Positions 53,523-63,921 are shown, counted from the stretch's first letter. The stretch is DNA of 64,000 bases from DATMTS01 sp035564555 (GCA_035564555.1 DATMTS010000006.1:1-64000), one strand, 5' to 3'. The notes: generated by a model from the sequence alone, not told the origin. Numbers and translations are program-made.

Positions 53523-53975
53523 CTACTTCGCGGCGACCACCTGCAGTGTGATGATCGCGCTGAGGTCTTCGTGCAGTCGCACCGTGGCCTCGTGAGTACC
53601 GACCGCCTTGATGGGGTTCGGCAGTTCGATCTTGCGCTTGTCGAGCGAGCCGATACCGGCAGCTTCGACGGCCGCAGCGACGTCCCCGGTCTTGACCGAG
53701 CCGAACAGCCGGCCCTCTGCGCCCGCCTTCACGGTGAGCTTGACCTTGGTCGCCTCGAGCTTGGCCTTGATGTGCTGGGCCTCCTCGATCGTGGCGAGTT
53801 CGCGTGCGGTGCGCGCCGCCTTGATCTGCTCGATCTGCTTCTCGCCGCCACGGGTCCACGACACGGCGAAGCCCTGCGGGATCAGATAGTTGCGTGCGTA
53901 GCCGTTCTTGACGTCCACGACGTCACCGGCGGAACCGAGGCCGGTGACCTCGTGCGTCAGAATGAGTTTCGACAT
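53523..53975 (-). CDS. rplI: 50S ribosomal protein L9
   Basis: 150 residues, MSKLILTHEVTGLGSAGDVV, VKNGYARNYLIPQGFA, and C-terminal domain. Start at 53975 with GGAGCA upstream. Last gene of the rpsF-ssb-rpsR-rplI run, separated from rpsR by 11 bp. Confidence 0.96.
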   Translation of the reverse strand: MSKLILTHEVTGLGSAGDVVDVKNGYARNYLIPQGFAVSWTRGGEKQIEQIKAARTARELATIEEAQHIKAKLEATKVKLTVKAGAEGRLFGSVKTGDVAAAVEAAGIGSLDKRKIELPNPIKAVGTHEATVRLHEDLSAIITLQVVAAK

Positions 53976-53986
53976 GGTGCGTGCTC

Positions 53987-54250
53987 CTAACGGCCCGAGC
54001 CGGAGTAGGGCAGAAGAGCCATCTCGCGGGCGTTCTTCACGGCCTTCGCGATCAGGCGCTGCTCCTGCACTGAGACACCGGTGATACGACGGGCGCGGAT
54101 CTTTCCACGCTCCGAGATGAACTTGCGCAGGGTCGCGACGTCTTTGTAGTCGATCACACCGACGGTGATGGACTTCGCCGGGGCGGCGTTCTTGCCGTCC
54201 TTGCCCTTGCGGATCGGCTTGCGGCGGTCGCCGCTCGACTTTCCAGCCAT
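53987..54250 (-). CDS. rpsR: 30S ribosomal protein S18
   Basis: 87 residues: basic N-terminus KKPIRKGKDGKN-like, then VIDYKDVATLRKFISERGKI and ITGVSVQEQRLIAKAVKNAR. Zinc-free form, without Cys. Third gene in the primosome-linked ribosomal operon. Confidence 0.95.
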   Translation of the reverse strand: MAGKSSGDRRKPIRKGKDGKNAAPAKSITVGVIDYKDVATLRKFISERGKIRARRITGVSVQEQRLIAKAVKNAREMALLPYSGSGR

Positions 54251-54309
54251 TGGATTTCCTTTTTCGTTGATCGAGTGGCGCACGTGCGCGCAGCTCGAGG
54301 TCTTTGTTC

Positions 54310-54807
54310 TTAGAAGGGGGTCTCGTCGTTGAAGCTGCCGGGCGTGTTCCACACGTCCGACGAGGCATCCGACGAAGCCGGTGCGGATGCCGCCCACGGC
54401 TCTTCGGCTCCGGCGGAGGAACCGCCGCCGACGCCGCGCGAGGATTGCGCCCTGGTGACGGAGGCGGTCGCGTAGCGCAATGACGGGCCGATCTCATCGA
54501 TCTCGAGCTCGACCGTGGTGCGCTTCTCGCCTTCCTTCGTCTCGTAGGAACGCTGCTTCAGCCGGCCCTGTGCGATCACGCGTGATCCCTTGGTCAGGGA
54601 GCCGGCGACGTGCTCGGCGAACTCGCGCCACACGCTCGCCCGCAGGAAGAGCGCCTCACCGTCTTTCCACTCGCTGGAGGCACGATCGAACGTGCGCGGC
54701 GTGGATGCGATGGTGAAGTTGGCCACCGCCAGGCCGTTCTGCGTGTAACGCAGCTCCGGGTCGCTGGTCAGGTTGCCCACCACGGTGATGATCGTCTCAC
54801 CGGCCAT
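54310..54807 (-). CDS. ssb: Single-stranded DNA-binding protein
   Basis: 165 residues. OB fold MAGETIITVVGNLTSDPELRY, FANFTIAST-type strand and FLRASVWREFAEHVAGSLTKG, then a disordered Ser/Ala/Gly tail. The acidic tip ends GSFNDETPF, the protein-docking site. Four bp after rpsF. Confidence 0.96.
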   Translation of the reverse strand: MAGETIITVVGNLTSDPELRYTQNGLAVANFTIASTPRTFDRASSEWKDGEALFLRASVWREFAEHVAGSLTKGSRVIAQGRLKQRSYETKEGEKRTTVELEIDEIGPSLRYATASVTRAQSSRGVGGGSSAGAEEPWAASAPASSDASSDVWNTPGSFNDETPF

Positions 54808-54811
54808 GGCG

Positions 54812-55222
54812 TCAGGCGCTCTGCTTCTCGGCTGTGGCCTTCGAGGGGGCCGCGGACGCGTCGACCGACTCCGGGCGACGCTTGCGGGCCGCCTTCTCGT
54901 CGGCGCGCTTGGCGGCGGCTGCCACCTGGGCGATGGCCTCTTCGGCACGCAGCACCTTGGTGCGCATGACGGCCTCGGAGAGCTTCAGCTGTCGGTCGAG
55001 CTCGACGGTGGAGTCGGAGTTCGCGGTGAAGTCGACGACGGCGTAGATGCCCTCTGACTTCTTGTTGATCTCGTACGCCAGGCGGCGACGGCCCCAGATG
55101 TCGACCTTGTCGATCGTTCCACCGTCATTGCGAATGACGTTGAGGAACTTGTCAAGGCTGGGAGCAACGGTGCGCTCATCGATCTCGGGATCGAGGATGA
55201 CCATCAACTCGTACTGATGCAT
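54812..55222 (-). CDS. rpsF: 30S ribosomal protein S6
   Basis: 136 residues, MHQYELMVILDPEIDERTVA, DKVDIWGRRRLAYEINKKSEG. The C-terminus beyond residue ~95 is a Lys/Ala/Arg-rich extension, longer than E. coli S6 without its Glu tail. First gene of the leftward ribosomal/ssb operon. Confidence 0.95.
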   Translation of the reverse strand: MHQYELMVILDPEIDERTVAPSLDKFLNVIRNDGGTIDKVDIWGRRRLAYEINKKSEGIYAVVDFTANSDSTVELDRQLKLSEAVMRTKVLRAEEAIAQVAAAAKRADEKAARKRRPESVDASAAPSKATAEKQSA

Positions 55223-55433
55223 GACTAACCCACCTCCTCTGGACTCAGCGGCTGCAGACGTTCTGCAGCAGGAGGGTATTGGCATCTCGTCGTCCCCCGC
55301 CGGCGAGCGCCGACGGGTATGGACAACCTGCACAGCATACCCGATGGGCCCCTGGTATGCCATTCATCGAACGGACGATGCACCGCCGCCGCGACCCGCG
55401 AGCCCCGCGCGGCCCCGCGCCTAAGCTTGAAGC

Positions 55434-56654
55434 ATGCCTCAGAAGCCGCGACTGTCCGTTGCGGTCATCGCCCTGCACACCTCTCCCTATGCGACGCCGG
55501 GCTCCGGTGACGTCGGCGGCATGAATGTGCTGGTGCGCGCCACGGTCGAGCAGATGGTCGCAGCCGGGCACCGGGTTCAGGTCGTGACACGGCGCTCATC
55601 GCGCGACGAGCCCGCGCTGCGCACGCTGTCGGACCGGCTGAGTCTGCGCGTCGTCGCCGCCGGTCCGCCCGAACCGCGGCCGAAGGCGGAGCACGAGGCA
55701 TTCGTCGACGAGTTCCGGGCGGGTCTCGACGAGGTCGACGAGGTCGATGTCATCCATTCCCACCACTGGCTTTCCGGCATGGCCGCGCTGCCGTTCGCGC
55801 GGGAGCGCGGCATCCCGCATGTGCAGAGCTACCACAGCATCGCGGCGAACGCCGCCACTCCGCTGGCCGAGGGCGAGAGGCCCGAGTCGCCGGGGCGGAT
55901 GGCCGGAGAGGCGTGGCTGGCGAAGTCGTCGGATGCGATCGTGGCGGTCAGTCACGCCGAGGAGCGCACGATCCTCGACCGGCTCGGTGCCGATCCCGCA
56001 CGGGTCGGGGTCGTGCTGCCCGGCGTCGACACGCAACTCTTCCGGCCCGGGCGACGCAGCAGTCTCAGCCGTCCCTACGTCGTCGCCGCCGCGCGCATCG
56101 AGCCGCTCAAGGGCCTCGACCTCGCGGTTCGCACCATCGCCGAGATCGATGAGGCCGATCGGCCCGACCTGATCATCGCCGGTGGCCCCACCGTCGGCGC
56201 GGAACCGTGTCTCGACGAGCTCCGCGCGCTCGCCGACGAGCTCCACGTCGCCGATCGAGTGCGCTTCGTCGGTCCGCTCGGCCGGCAGGCCCTGGCCCGC
56301 CTGCTCGGCGACGCGAGCGCCGCCTTGATCCCGTCGCACTCCGAGACCTATGGGCTGATCGCCCTCGAGGCGGCGGCGAGCGGCACACCCGTGCTCGCCA
56401 CGGCCGCCGGTGGCCTGTGCGAGGCGGTGACCGAGCAGACCGGATATCTGCTGACCTCCCGCCGGCCGCGGGAATGGGCGGCTCGCCTGCGTGCGTTGCT
56501 GGCCGATCCCGCCAGGGCGCAAAGGCTGGCGAGATCCGCCCGCGAGTACGCGCTGACGCGCAGCTGGTCGCGGGCGGCGCACGAGACGGTCGAGATCTAC
56601 CGCTCGGTGCTGCAGGAGCCGTGCTGTGCGGCGGTGCACCGGGCGTCGGCGTGA
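55434..56654 (+). CDS. Family-4 glycosyltransferase, MshA-like
   Basis: 406 residues, GT-B fold. GDVGGMNVLVRATVEQM at the N-terminus, HSHHWLSGMAAL near 108, and EX7E in SHSETYGLIALEAAASGTPV near 300. MshA makes GlcNAc-inositol-phosphate for mycothiol. An adjoining PIG-L deacetylase (GTGA overlap) is consistent with MshB, but divergence leaves room for another glycoconjugate. Promoter lies within the rpsF divergent region. Confidence 0.8.
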   Translation: MPQKPRLSVAVIALHTSPYATPGSGDVGGMNVLVRATVEQMVAAGHRVQVVTRRSSRDEPALRTLSDRLSLRVVAAGPPEPRPKAEHEAFVDEFRAGLDEVDEVDVIHSHHWLSGMAALPFARERGIPHVQSYHSIAANAATPLAEGERPESPGRMAGEAWLAKSSDAIVAVSHAEERTILDRLGADPARVGVVLPGVDTQLFRPGRRSSLSRPYVVAAARIEPLKGLDLAVRTIAEIDEADRPDLIIAGGPTVGAEPCLDELRALADELHVADRVRFVGPLGRQALARLLGDASAALIPSHSETYGLIALEAAASGTPVLATAAGGLCEAVTEQTGYLLTSRRPREWAARLRALLADPARAQRLARSAREYALTRSWSRAAHETVEIYRSVLQEPCCAAVHRASA

Positions 56655-57388
56655 GCCTGCTCTGCGACGTGCGCTTCGTGCTGTTCGCGCACGCCCACCC
56701 CGACGACGAGACCATTTCGAGCGGGTCGTTGATTCTCGAGCTGGTCGCACGCGGCATACGCGTCGCCCTGCTCACGGCCACCCGCGGCGAGCAGGGCGAG
56801 GTGGTTCCGGCACGACGGGGCCTGATCCGCGACGCGGAATCTCTGACACGGGTTCGCGAGGCAGAACTGCGTGACGCGGCGCAGTCACTCGGCGTCTCGA
56901 GCACCTATCTGCTCGGCGCCCCGCCCGCCCGCGCCGGTGCGCTCGCGCCGCGCCGGTACCGCGATTCGGGGATGCGCTGGATCCGGCCGGGACTGGCCGG
57001 GCCGGTGCCCGACGTACCGCCCGATGCGCTCTGCGCCGCACCACTGCCGGAGGTCGTCGCCGACGTCGGAGCTCTGCTGCAAACGGTGCGCCCCGATCTG
57101 GTGATCAGCTACGACGACAACGGAGGCTACGGGCATCCCGACCATCGAAGGATCCGCGCGGCCGCCGAGCGGGCCGCCGCCGAGCGGGGGCTGAGCTTCG
57201 CCGAACTCGTTCTGCACGACTCCTCGGGCGTCGAGTGGTTCGAAACGCCGAACCGGCTCGCTGAGGTGCGCAGCGCGTTGGCCTGCCATTCCAGCCAGCT
57301 CACGGTCGACGGGGACGAGATCGTGCATTCCGGCGGCCAACGAGAGCCGATCAGGACTTCGGTCGGGCTACGACGCCTTTCGACCTGA
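56651..57388 (+). CDS. PIG-L-family deacetylase, MshB-like
   Basis: 245 residues. Metal motif AHAHPDDETISSG near residue 12 and GYGHPDHRRIRAA near 155, matching GlcNAc-inositol deacetylase family. GTG start overlaps the glycosyltransferase stop. The C-terminus is short and the last 21 bp overlap pcnA convergently. Probably deacetylates the product of the adjacent transferase. Confidence 0.83.
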   Translation: MSLLCDVRFVLFAHAHPDDETISSGSLILELVARGIRVALLTATRGEQGEVVPARRGLIRDAESLTRVREAELRDAAQSLGVSSTYLLGAPPARAGALAPRRYRDSGMRWIRPGLAGPVPDVPPDALCAAPLPEVVADVGALLQTVRPDLVISYDDNGGYGHPDHRRIRAAAERAAAERGLSFAELVLHDSSGVEWFETPNRLAEVRSALACHSSQLTVDGDEIVHSGGQREPIRTSVGLRRLST

Positions 57389-58801
57389 GGCCCAGGCGCG
57401 CAGCCGACGTTCGGCCTCCTCGGTGCCGAGCCGCCCCTCGTCGAGCCGCAACTCCAGCAGGAATCTCATCGCGGCCCCGACTTCTGGCCCCGGCTTCAAC
57501 CCGAGGATGCGCATGACATCGGTGCCGTCGAGGTCGGGCCGAACGGCGTCCAACTCCTCCTGCTGCTGAAGGACGAGCACCCTCTGTTCCAGGTCGTCGT
57601 AGGCGAACCCCAGCCGGTCGGCCTTGCGGCGATTGCGGGTCGTGACATCTGCGCGCGTCAGCTCGTGCAACCTCTCCAACTGGTCGCCGGCGTCGCGCAC
57701 GTAGCGACGCACCGCCGAGTCGGTCCAGGCGCCGTCGGCGTAGCCGAAGAAGCGCAGGTGCAGCTCGATCAGGCGAGAGACGGCGGCGATCGTCTCGTTG
57801 TCGAAGCGCAGAGCCCGCAGTCGTTTGCGAGCCAGCTTCGCTCCGACGATGTCATGGTGATGAAAGCTGACGACGCCGCCGGGCTCGAGCCGACGGGTCG
57901 CGGGCTTACCGATGTCGTGCAGCAGCGCGGCGAGCCGCAGCACCACGTCGGGCGCCTCACCCGGATGCCGCTCCCGCTCGTAATCGATCGCCTGTTCGAC
58001 GACCGTGAGGGTGTGCTCGTACACGTCCTTGTGGTGATGATGCTCATCGATCTCCAGCCGCAGCGCCGGGATCTCGGGTAGCACCCGGTCGGCGAGCCCC
58101 GTGTCCACCAGCAGCCGGATGCCTTCACGGGGATGATCCGAGCTCAGCAGCTTCACGAGTTCGTCCCTGACCCGCTCGGCACTCACGATCTCGATACGAT
58201 CGGCCATCTCGCGCATCGCGGCGATCGTGTCATCGCTCACGGTGAAGCCGAGCTGGGCCGCGAATCGCGCGGCGCGCAGCATCCGAAGGGGATCGTCTCC
58301 GAAGGAGACCTCCGGCGAAATGGGGGTACGCAGCACGCGTCGGAGCAGGTCGTCTACGCCGCCCGCCGGGTCGACGAGCACGACCTCAGGCAGGCGCAAC
58401 GCGATCGCATTGACGGTGAAGTCGCGGCGCACCAGATCGCCGTCGAGGCTGTCACCGAACGAGACCTCGGGCTTTCGGGTCTCGCCGTCGTACCTGTCGG
58501 AGCGGTAGGTGGTGATCTCGACCGTCTCACCGTCGATGCGAGCGCCGATCGTGCCGAACGCACGCCCGATCTCCCACCATGCGTCGGCGACGGGCTTCAG
58601 CAGTTCCAGGATGCGATCGGGGCGGGCATCCGTCGTGAAGTCCAGGTCGTGCACCGACCGTCCCAGCAGCGCGTCCCGCACCGGCCCGCCGACCAGGGAG
58701 AGCTGCTGCCCGCCGTCGGCGAACGCCCCGGCCAGGCGTGCGACGACCGGTGATTCGGCGATGTCGCGCAGGCGGGCGAGCGAGTCGGCCACGGAGTGCA
58801 T
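57368..58801 (-). CDS. pcnA: CCA tRNA nucleotidyltransferase / poly(A) polymerase family with HD domain
   Basis: 477 residues. Class II nucleotidyltransferase core LVGGPVRDALLG with DLDF, RRDFTVNAIAL, and an HD phosphohydrolase domain (LLHDIGKPATRR). Adds or repairs the CCA end of tRNAs. The position before the DUF6049-murJ-trx block is typical of actinobacteria near oriC. Confidence 0.93.
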   Translation of the reverse strand: MHSVADSLARLRDIAESPVVARLAGAFADGGQQLSLVGGPVRDALLGRSVHDLDFTTDARPDRILELLKPVADAWWEIGRAFGTIGARIDGETVEITTYRSDRYDGETRKPEVSFGDSLDGDLVRRDFTVNAIALRLPEVVLVDPAGGVDDLLRRVLRTPISPEVSFGDDPLRMLRAARFAAQLGFTVSDDTIAAMREMADRIEIVSAERVRDELVKLLSSDHPREGIRLLVDTGLADRVLPEIPALRLEIDEHHHHKDVYEHTLTVVEQAIDYERERHPGEAPDVVLRLAALLHDIGKPATRRLEPGGVVSFHHHDIVGAKLARKRLRALRFDNETIAAVSRLIELHLRFFGYADGAWTDSAVRRYVRDAGDQLERLHELTRADVTTRNRRKADRLGFAYDDLEQRVLVLQQQEELDAVRPDLDGTDVMRILGLKPGPEVGAAMRFLLELRLDEGRLGTEEAERRLRAWASGRKAS

Positions 58802-58941
58802 GATCCGCCCAGTTTATCGGCGCGGCGCGACCGGCCACCGCCGATAACGATCGGCCCTGAACCGCTCGCGCACGCCCGCGCCGCGGGGTTCACGCAGCGA
58901 GCGCACCCTAGAATTGGGCCCATGCCAGCCGAGGTGGATCC

Positions 58942-61290
58942 GTGCGTCGACGTACGCCGGTAGGCCACCGACCCCCGGATTCCGGAGCCGGTGGTCGTGT
59001 GCTTCGGGCGCAGGTCAGGATCGTTTCGGCCGCGGTCGCCGCCCTCGCGCTGATCGGCGTGGCAGCCGTGCCGGCGATCGCATCCCAGCGCATTTCGGAT
59101 GCCGCCGTGCACTCGGCCGATCAGGCATCCGGTGCGGTCTCCGTGCAACCGTACGCCTCCGAAGACGGCGTACTGGCGCCGAAGACACCGCTCACCGTCA
59201 CGGTCGTCGTCGGCAACACGACCTCCTCGCGCATCGAACGCGGAATCGTGAAACTCGCGATCACTCAGGAGCCCTTCGACACGCGCGCCGAACTCGGCGC
59301 CTGGCTGGCGCCATCCGATTCCCGTCCGCCGACGCGCGCCCTGCAGACCGCGGCGAGCGCTCCGGTGTCACCGGGCGGTTCGACCTCGGCCGCCACGATC
59401 GCCGTGCCCGCGGCGAAGGTGGGTCTGCCCGCCGCACGCGCGGGCGTATACGGCATCTCGGCGGAGTTGGTCGTCGGCGGGTCGACGGCCGCCATCGGTC
59501 GCAGCACGCTCGTGTGGAAGGCATCCGCCTCGATCAACAAGACCCGACTCGCCGTCCTCACCCCGATCACGGTTCCGGGCAACTCGACGGGCCTGATCTC
59601 CGCGGGTGACCTGGCGACCTACACCGGTCCCGACGGACTGCTGACGCGGCAACTGGATGCCGTCTCCTCGGCCCCGGACGTCGCGATCGGAATCGATCCT
59701 ATGATCATCGCCTCCATCCGGCTGCTCGGCGACGCCGCGCCGGCGACCGCGGCCGACTGGATGCAGCAACTGGCCGAGGTCTCCAGCACCAATCAGATCT
59801 TCCCGCTGCAGTACGGGGACGCCGACGTCACGGCAGAACTTCAGGCGGGCGTGACGCCGTTACTGAAGCCGCTGTCATTCGACTACGCCCTCGACCCGGC
59901 GCGGTTCAAGACCGGCCTCACCATCGGCGAGACGCCGCAGCCCGGAGCCACCGGGTCGGCACCGCCCACGAGCACCGCGACGACCACGCCGACGGCGCCG
60001 TCGAACGTGCCGACGATGGAGGACCTGCTGACCTGGCCGTACACGGCATCCGACATCGCGTGGCCGGGAGACGACACCGCGCGCGTCGCAGACGTCAAGG
60101 CCCTCGCGAAACAAGGCTATTCGACGACGATCCTGGCGGAGGGGAACACGGATGCCGCGTCGCTGGCGACCGCGCCCAGCGCCCCCCTGCCGGTCGCAGA
60201 CGGCAAGGCGCTCGTGGCCGACTCCGGCATCTCGGTAGCATTGCGCGCCGCGGTGAACGCAGACACGACCGATGCGCACAACGAAGCGATGGCCACACTC
60301 AACGCCCAATTGGCTCTGGTCGATGCACAGAGCGGCGCGACGAAGGGACGCGTGTTGCTCGCCACCTTGGACCGCACGCGCCCATCGAGCGAGTACCTCG
60401 CCTCGCAGACTTACGCCGCGCTGCGCACCTCCGACTGGTCCAGCCCGGCGTCGCTTACCGAAGCGCGTGAGGCGCCCTCGTCGCCCGGACTCACCCTGAC
60501 CGACAAGCCGCAGGCCCAGAGCCGCATCGACCTGGTGCGCGCCTTGATCGGATCCGGACTGCCCTCCGGCTCCACCTCCACCGGCCCGCACCCGGGATCG
60601 GGTGGGGAGCGCGCCCTGACCGACTTCGCGACGATGCTCGCCCGACCTGCTCTGTTGACCGGGCCCACCCGCAACGCCCTGCTCACCCTGCTCGGCGTCG
60701 GCTGGCAGGACTCATCGGACGACTGGCCGACGGCGGTGCAGAAGAATCTCGCGAGCGCCCGCACGACGCTCGATTCCGTACAGATCGAGCGCACCGGCTC
60801 GATCACGGTGACCGCGGCACAGAGCCAGATCCCGATCACCGTGACCAACAGGTTCCGGCTTCCGGTGAATATCGTGCTGCGCGCGGTTCCGAGCAATCCG
60901 AGGCTCGAGATCGACGCGACGACGAGTAAGACGATCTCGGCTCGGTCCAGCGGCAAGGTCGTGGTTCCGGTGAAGGCCCGCGTGGGAAACGGCAAGCTGC
61001 GACTCGACCTTCAGCTTCTGAGCCCGCCGGAACCCCACAGCGGACACCAGTTCGCCGTCGGCGACGAGCAGTTCGCCCAGGTCGATGTGCACGCCGACTG
61101 GGAGGGCATCGGCGCCACGGTGATCGGGCTCGCCGCCGTGTTGTTGTTCGGGTTCGGCATCGCTCGCGCGATCGTACGAAGGCGTCGTGAGCGCCGAGCG
61201 GCCGACGAGCCTGCCGCCGAAGAAGCCGTCGCCGACGAACCTGTGCCCGATCGCTCCAGCCCAGCGGAGGAGCCCGAGCGTGGCGCCTAG
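58942..61290 (+). CDS. DUF6049-like exported protein
   Basis: 782 residues. Twin-Arg-free N-terminal membrane helix (VSAAVAALALIGVAAVPAIA), large beta-rich extracytoplasmic region and one C-terminal membrane helix (GATVIGLAAVLLFGFGIARAIV) followed by a basic-acidic tail. This gene sits between pcnA and murJ in many actinobacteria and has no known function. GTG start at 58942; last 11 bp overlap murJ. A cell-wall role coordinated with MurJ is plausible. Confidence 0.8.
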   Translation: MRRRTPVGHRPPDSGAGGRVLRAQVRIVSAAVAALALIGVAAVPAIASQRISDAAVHSADQASGAVSVQPYASEDGVLAPKTPLTVTVVVGNTTSSRIERGIVKLAITQEPFDTRAELGAWLAPSDSRPPTRALQTAASAPVSPGGSTSAATIAVPAAKVGLPAARAGVYGISAELVVGGSTAAIGRSTLVWKASASINKTRLAVLTPITVPGNSTGLISAGDLATYTGPDGLLTRQLDAVSSAPDVAIGIDPMIIASIRLLGDAAPATAADWMQQLAEVSSTNQIFPLQYGDADVTAELQAGVTPLLKPLSFDYALDPARFKTGLTIGETPQPGATGSAPPTSTATTTPTAPSNVPTMEDLLTWPYTASDIAWPGDDTARVADVKALAKQGYSTTILAEGNTDAASLATAPSAPLPVADGKALVADSGISVALRAAVNADTTDAHNEAMATLNAQLALVDAQSGATKGRVLLATLDRTRPSSEYLASQTYAALRTSDWSSPASLTEAREAPSSPGLTLTDKPQAQSRIDLVRALIGSGLPSGSTSTGPHPGSGGERALTDFATMLARPALLTGPTRNALLTLLGVGWQDSSDDWPTAVQKNLASARTTLDSVQIERTGSITVTAAQSQIPITVTNRFRLPVNIVLRAVPSNPRLEIDATTSKTISARSSGKVVVPVKARVGNGKLRLDLQLLSPPEPHSGHQFAVGDEQFAQVDVHADWEGIGATVIGLAAVLLFGFGIARAIVRRRRERRAADEPAAEEAVADEPVPDRSSPAEEPERGA

Positions 61291-62869
61291 CATCGGGCGC
61301 GCGAGCACCCTGCTCGCCTCCGGCACGCTCGTGTCGCGGGTGCTGGGGTTCGCCAAGTCATGGCTGCTCATCCAGGCCATCGGCATCCACGCGGGCGGCG
61401 ACGCGTACACCACCGCGACGATCGTTCCGAACAGCATCTACGCCGTCATCACCCAGGGTCTGCTGAACGCCATCCTGGTGCCGCAGATCGTGCGCGCCGC
61501 CGCGCATCCCGACGGCGGCCGCGGCTACATCAACAAGCTCGTCACGCTCGGAATGACCATCTTCCTCGGGGTCACGGTCGTCGCGACGGTCTGCTCGCCC
61601 TGGCTGATGCACGCGTACGGGCTGCACGGCGAACAGGCCGCGTTGGCCACCGCTTTCGCCTACTGGTCGATGCCGCAGATCTTCTTCCTCGGTCTGTACA
61701 CGCTCCTGGGGGAAGTGCTCAACGCGCGGGAATCCTTCGGCCCGTTCACCTGGGCGCCGGTATTCAACAACATCGTCGGCATCGTGATGCTCGGCGGCTT
61801 CATGCTGCTGTTCGGCGGCGACCCGAACAGCATGCGACTGCTGACCCACTGGTCGGTCGGCATGGTCGTGCTGCTCGCCGGCGGAGCGACCCTCGGCATC
61901 GCATCCCAGGCGCTCGTGCTGTTCTTCTTCTGGCGACACGTCGGCCTCCGGTACCGGCCCGACTTCGCGTGGCGCGGCGTGAACTTCGCCGAGGCGGGCC
62001 GAGCCGCGGGCTGGACCTTCGCCATGCTGATGGCGACGCAACTGGCCGGGTTGGTGGAGACCAACGTGGCCAACTCGGCCTCCGGTCGCAACGCCTCCGT
62101 CATCGTGATGACGCAGTCCTGGGCGATCTTCATCCTGCCGTACTCGGTCATCGCCCTGTCCATCGTCACCGCCTATTACACCCGGATGGCGAATCATGCC
62201 AGGGAGAACGACTACCGGTCGTTCCGCTCCGACCTGTCGGCCGCGCTGCGCTCGATCGCGGTGACTATCGCGATCTGCTCCGCCGTGCTGATCGTCACCG
62301 CCTATCCGATCGCCCGGTTCTTCACGAGCTCGTACGCGCAGATGGGCAACGTGCTGATCGCCTACCTCGTCGGTCTCGTTCCGCTGTGCCTGCTGTTCGT
62401 GCTGCAGCGGTCGTTCTACGCGCTCGGCGATACGCGCACGCCGTTCATCTTCACGTGCGTCCAGGTCGCCATCAATGTGTCCGGGTCTCTGGCCTGTCTC
62501 GCGGTGCCGATCGGGTTCCGTGCAGCCGCGATCGCTCTGGTCGTCTCGTTCGCCGGCACCGCGCAGACGATTCTGGCCGCGGTGCTGCTGCGCAGGCGGT
62601 TGCGTCACCTCGGCGGCAGGATGATCCTCACCAGTCTTGCTAAACACACCATCGCGGCGGTCGTGGCGGCGGCGGTCGGTTTCGGAACGCTCATCGCGCT
62701 GGGTGGAACCTCCGACGGGTTCGCCGTCTCCGACAAGATCCCCGCTCTGATCTCCGCGATCGCGATCGGCGCGGTCATGCTTCTGGTCTATCTGATCGGT
62801 CTTGCGGCGTTGCGCACACCGGAACTTCGGGATGCCATCGGCATGCTGAAGGCTCGGCTCGCGCGCTGA
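61280..62869 (+). CDS. murJ: Lipid II flippase
   Basis: 529 residues with about 14 membrane helices. N-terminal TLLASGTLVSRVLGFAKSWLL is the MviN/MurJ signature. GTG start at 61280 with GGAGGA upstream, overlapping the preceding gene by 11 bp. It lacks the C-terminal pseudokinase domain of mycobacterial MviN. Exports peptidoglycan precursor. Confidence 0.93.
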   Translation: MAPSIGRASTLLASGTLVSRVLGFAKSWLLIQAIGIHAGGDAYTTATIVPNSIYAVITQGLLNAILVPQIVRAAAHPDGGRGYINKLVTLGMTIFLGVTVVATVCSPWLMHAYGLHGEQAALATAFAYWSMPQIFFLGLYTLLGEVLNARESFGPFTWAPVFNNIVGIVMLGGFMLLFGGDPNSMRLLTHWSVGMVVLLAGGATLGIASQALVLFFFWRHVGLRYRPDFAWRGVNFAEAGRAAGWTFAMLMATQLAGLVETNVANSASGRNASVIVMTQSWAIFILPYSVIALSIVTAYYTRMANHARENDYRSFRSDLSAALRSIAVTIAICSAVLIVTAYPIARFFTSSYAQMGNVLIAYLVGLVPLCLLFVLQRSFYALGDTRTPFIFTCVQVAINVSGSLACLAVPIGFRAAAIALVVSFAGTAQTILAAVLLRRRLRHLGGRMILTSLAKHTIAAVVAAAVGFGTLIALGGTSDGFAVSDKIPALISAIAIGAVMLLVYLIGLAALRTPELRDAIGMLKARLAR

Positions 62870-62949
62870 GCCGAGGGGAATAGCATCCGCCTAGGATGTG
62901 TTGTATCCGCCAGCGGGCAGGTGAGCCCGCGGACATCAAGGAGTTTAAC

Positions 62950-63921
62950 GTGCGGCAGGTCATCATCATCGGCTCGGGACCGGCGGGCTATACGGCTGGG
63001 ATCTACGCCGCTCGGGCCGACCTGAAGCCCCTCGTCATCGCCAGTTCCGTCGAGGCTGGCGGCGAGTTGATGAACACCACCGAGGTGGAGAACTTCCCTG
63101 GATTCCCCGAGGGCATCCAGGGGCCCGAACTCATGATGAAGCTGCAGGCCCAGGCGGAGCGTTTCGGCGCCGAGGTGGTGCTCGACGACGTCGTCTCGGT
63201 GTCGCTCGACGGTCCGGTGAAGAGCGTGAGCCTGGGTAGCGGCGTCACGCACGAGGCCCTCTCGGTCATCGTCGCCACCGGTTCCGCCTACCGCAAGCTC
63301 GGCCTGCCCGACGAAGATCGCCTTTCCGGACACGGCGTCTCGTGGTGCGCCACGTGCGACGGCTTCTTCTTCAAGACCAAGACGATCGCCGTCGTGGGCG
63401 GCGGCGACTCCGCGATGGAGGAGGCGACGTTCCTCACGCGCTTCGCCTCGAAGGTCTATGTGATCCACCGCAAAGACACACTGCGCGCGTCGAAGATCAT
63501 GCAGGACAGGGCATTCGCCGATCCCAAGATCGAGTTCATCTGGAACTCCGAGGTGGCCGCGATCAATGGCGACGATGCGCTGTCTTCCGTGACGCTGCAC
63601 AGCACGGTCGACGGCTCCGAGCGTGAGCTCGAGCTCGACGGCCTGTTCATCGCGATCGGCAACGATCCGCGCACACACCTGGTGCACGGTCAGCTCGACC
63701 TGACTTCGGACGGCACGATCGCGGTCGCAGGCCGCTCCTCGAAAACGAGCCTGACCGGCGTATTCGCTGCAGGCGACGTTGTCGACCCGACCTATCGACA
63801 AGCGGTCACGGCTGCCGCATCCGGAACCGTCGCCGCGCTGGACGCCGAACACTATCTCGCGGCGCTGCCGCAGACCGAGCCGGCCGAGGTCGGCAACCTC
63901 GAGCTCGCACGAGCGAACTGA
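62950..63921 (+). CDS. trxB: Thioredoxin reductase
   Basis: 323 residues. FAD motif IIGSGPAGYTAGIYAARA, active-site CATC in SWCATCDGFFF (about 134-140), NADPH motif VGGGDSAMEEA. GTG start at 62950 has AAGGAG 7 bp upstream. It reduces thioredoxin encoded next. This gene marks the approach to oriC in actinobacteria. Confidence 0.96.
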   Translation: MRQVIIIGSGPAGYTAGIYAARADLKPLVIASSVEAGGELMNTTEVENFPGFPEGIQGPELMMKLQAQAERFGAEVVLDDVVSVSLDGPVKSVSLGSGVTHEALSVIVATGSAYRKLGLPDEDRLSGHGVSWCATCDGFFFKTKTIAVVGGGDSAMEEATFLTRFASKVYVIHRKDTLRASKIMQDRAFADPKIEFIWNSEVAAINGDDALSSVTLHSTVDGSERELELDGLFIAIGNDPRTHLVHGQLDLTSDGTIAVAGRSSKTSLTGVFAAGDVVDPTYRQAVTAAASGTVAALDAEHYLAALPQTEPAEVGNLELARAN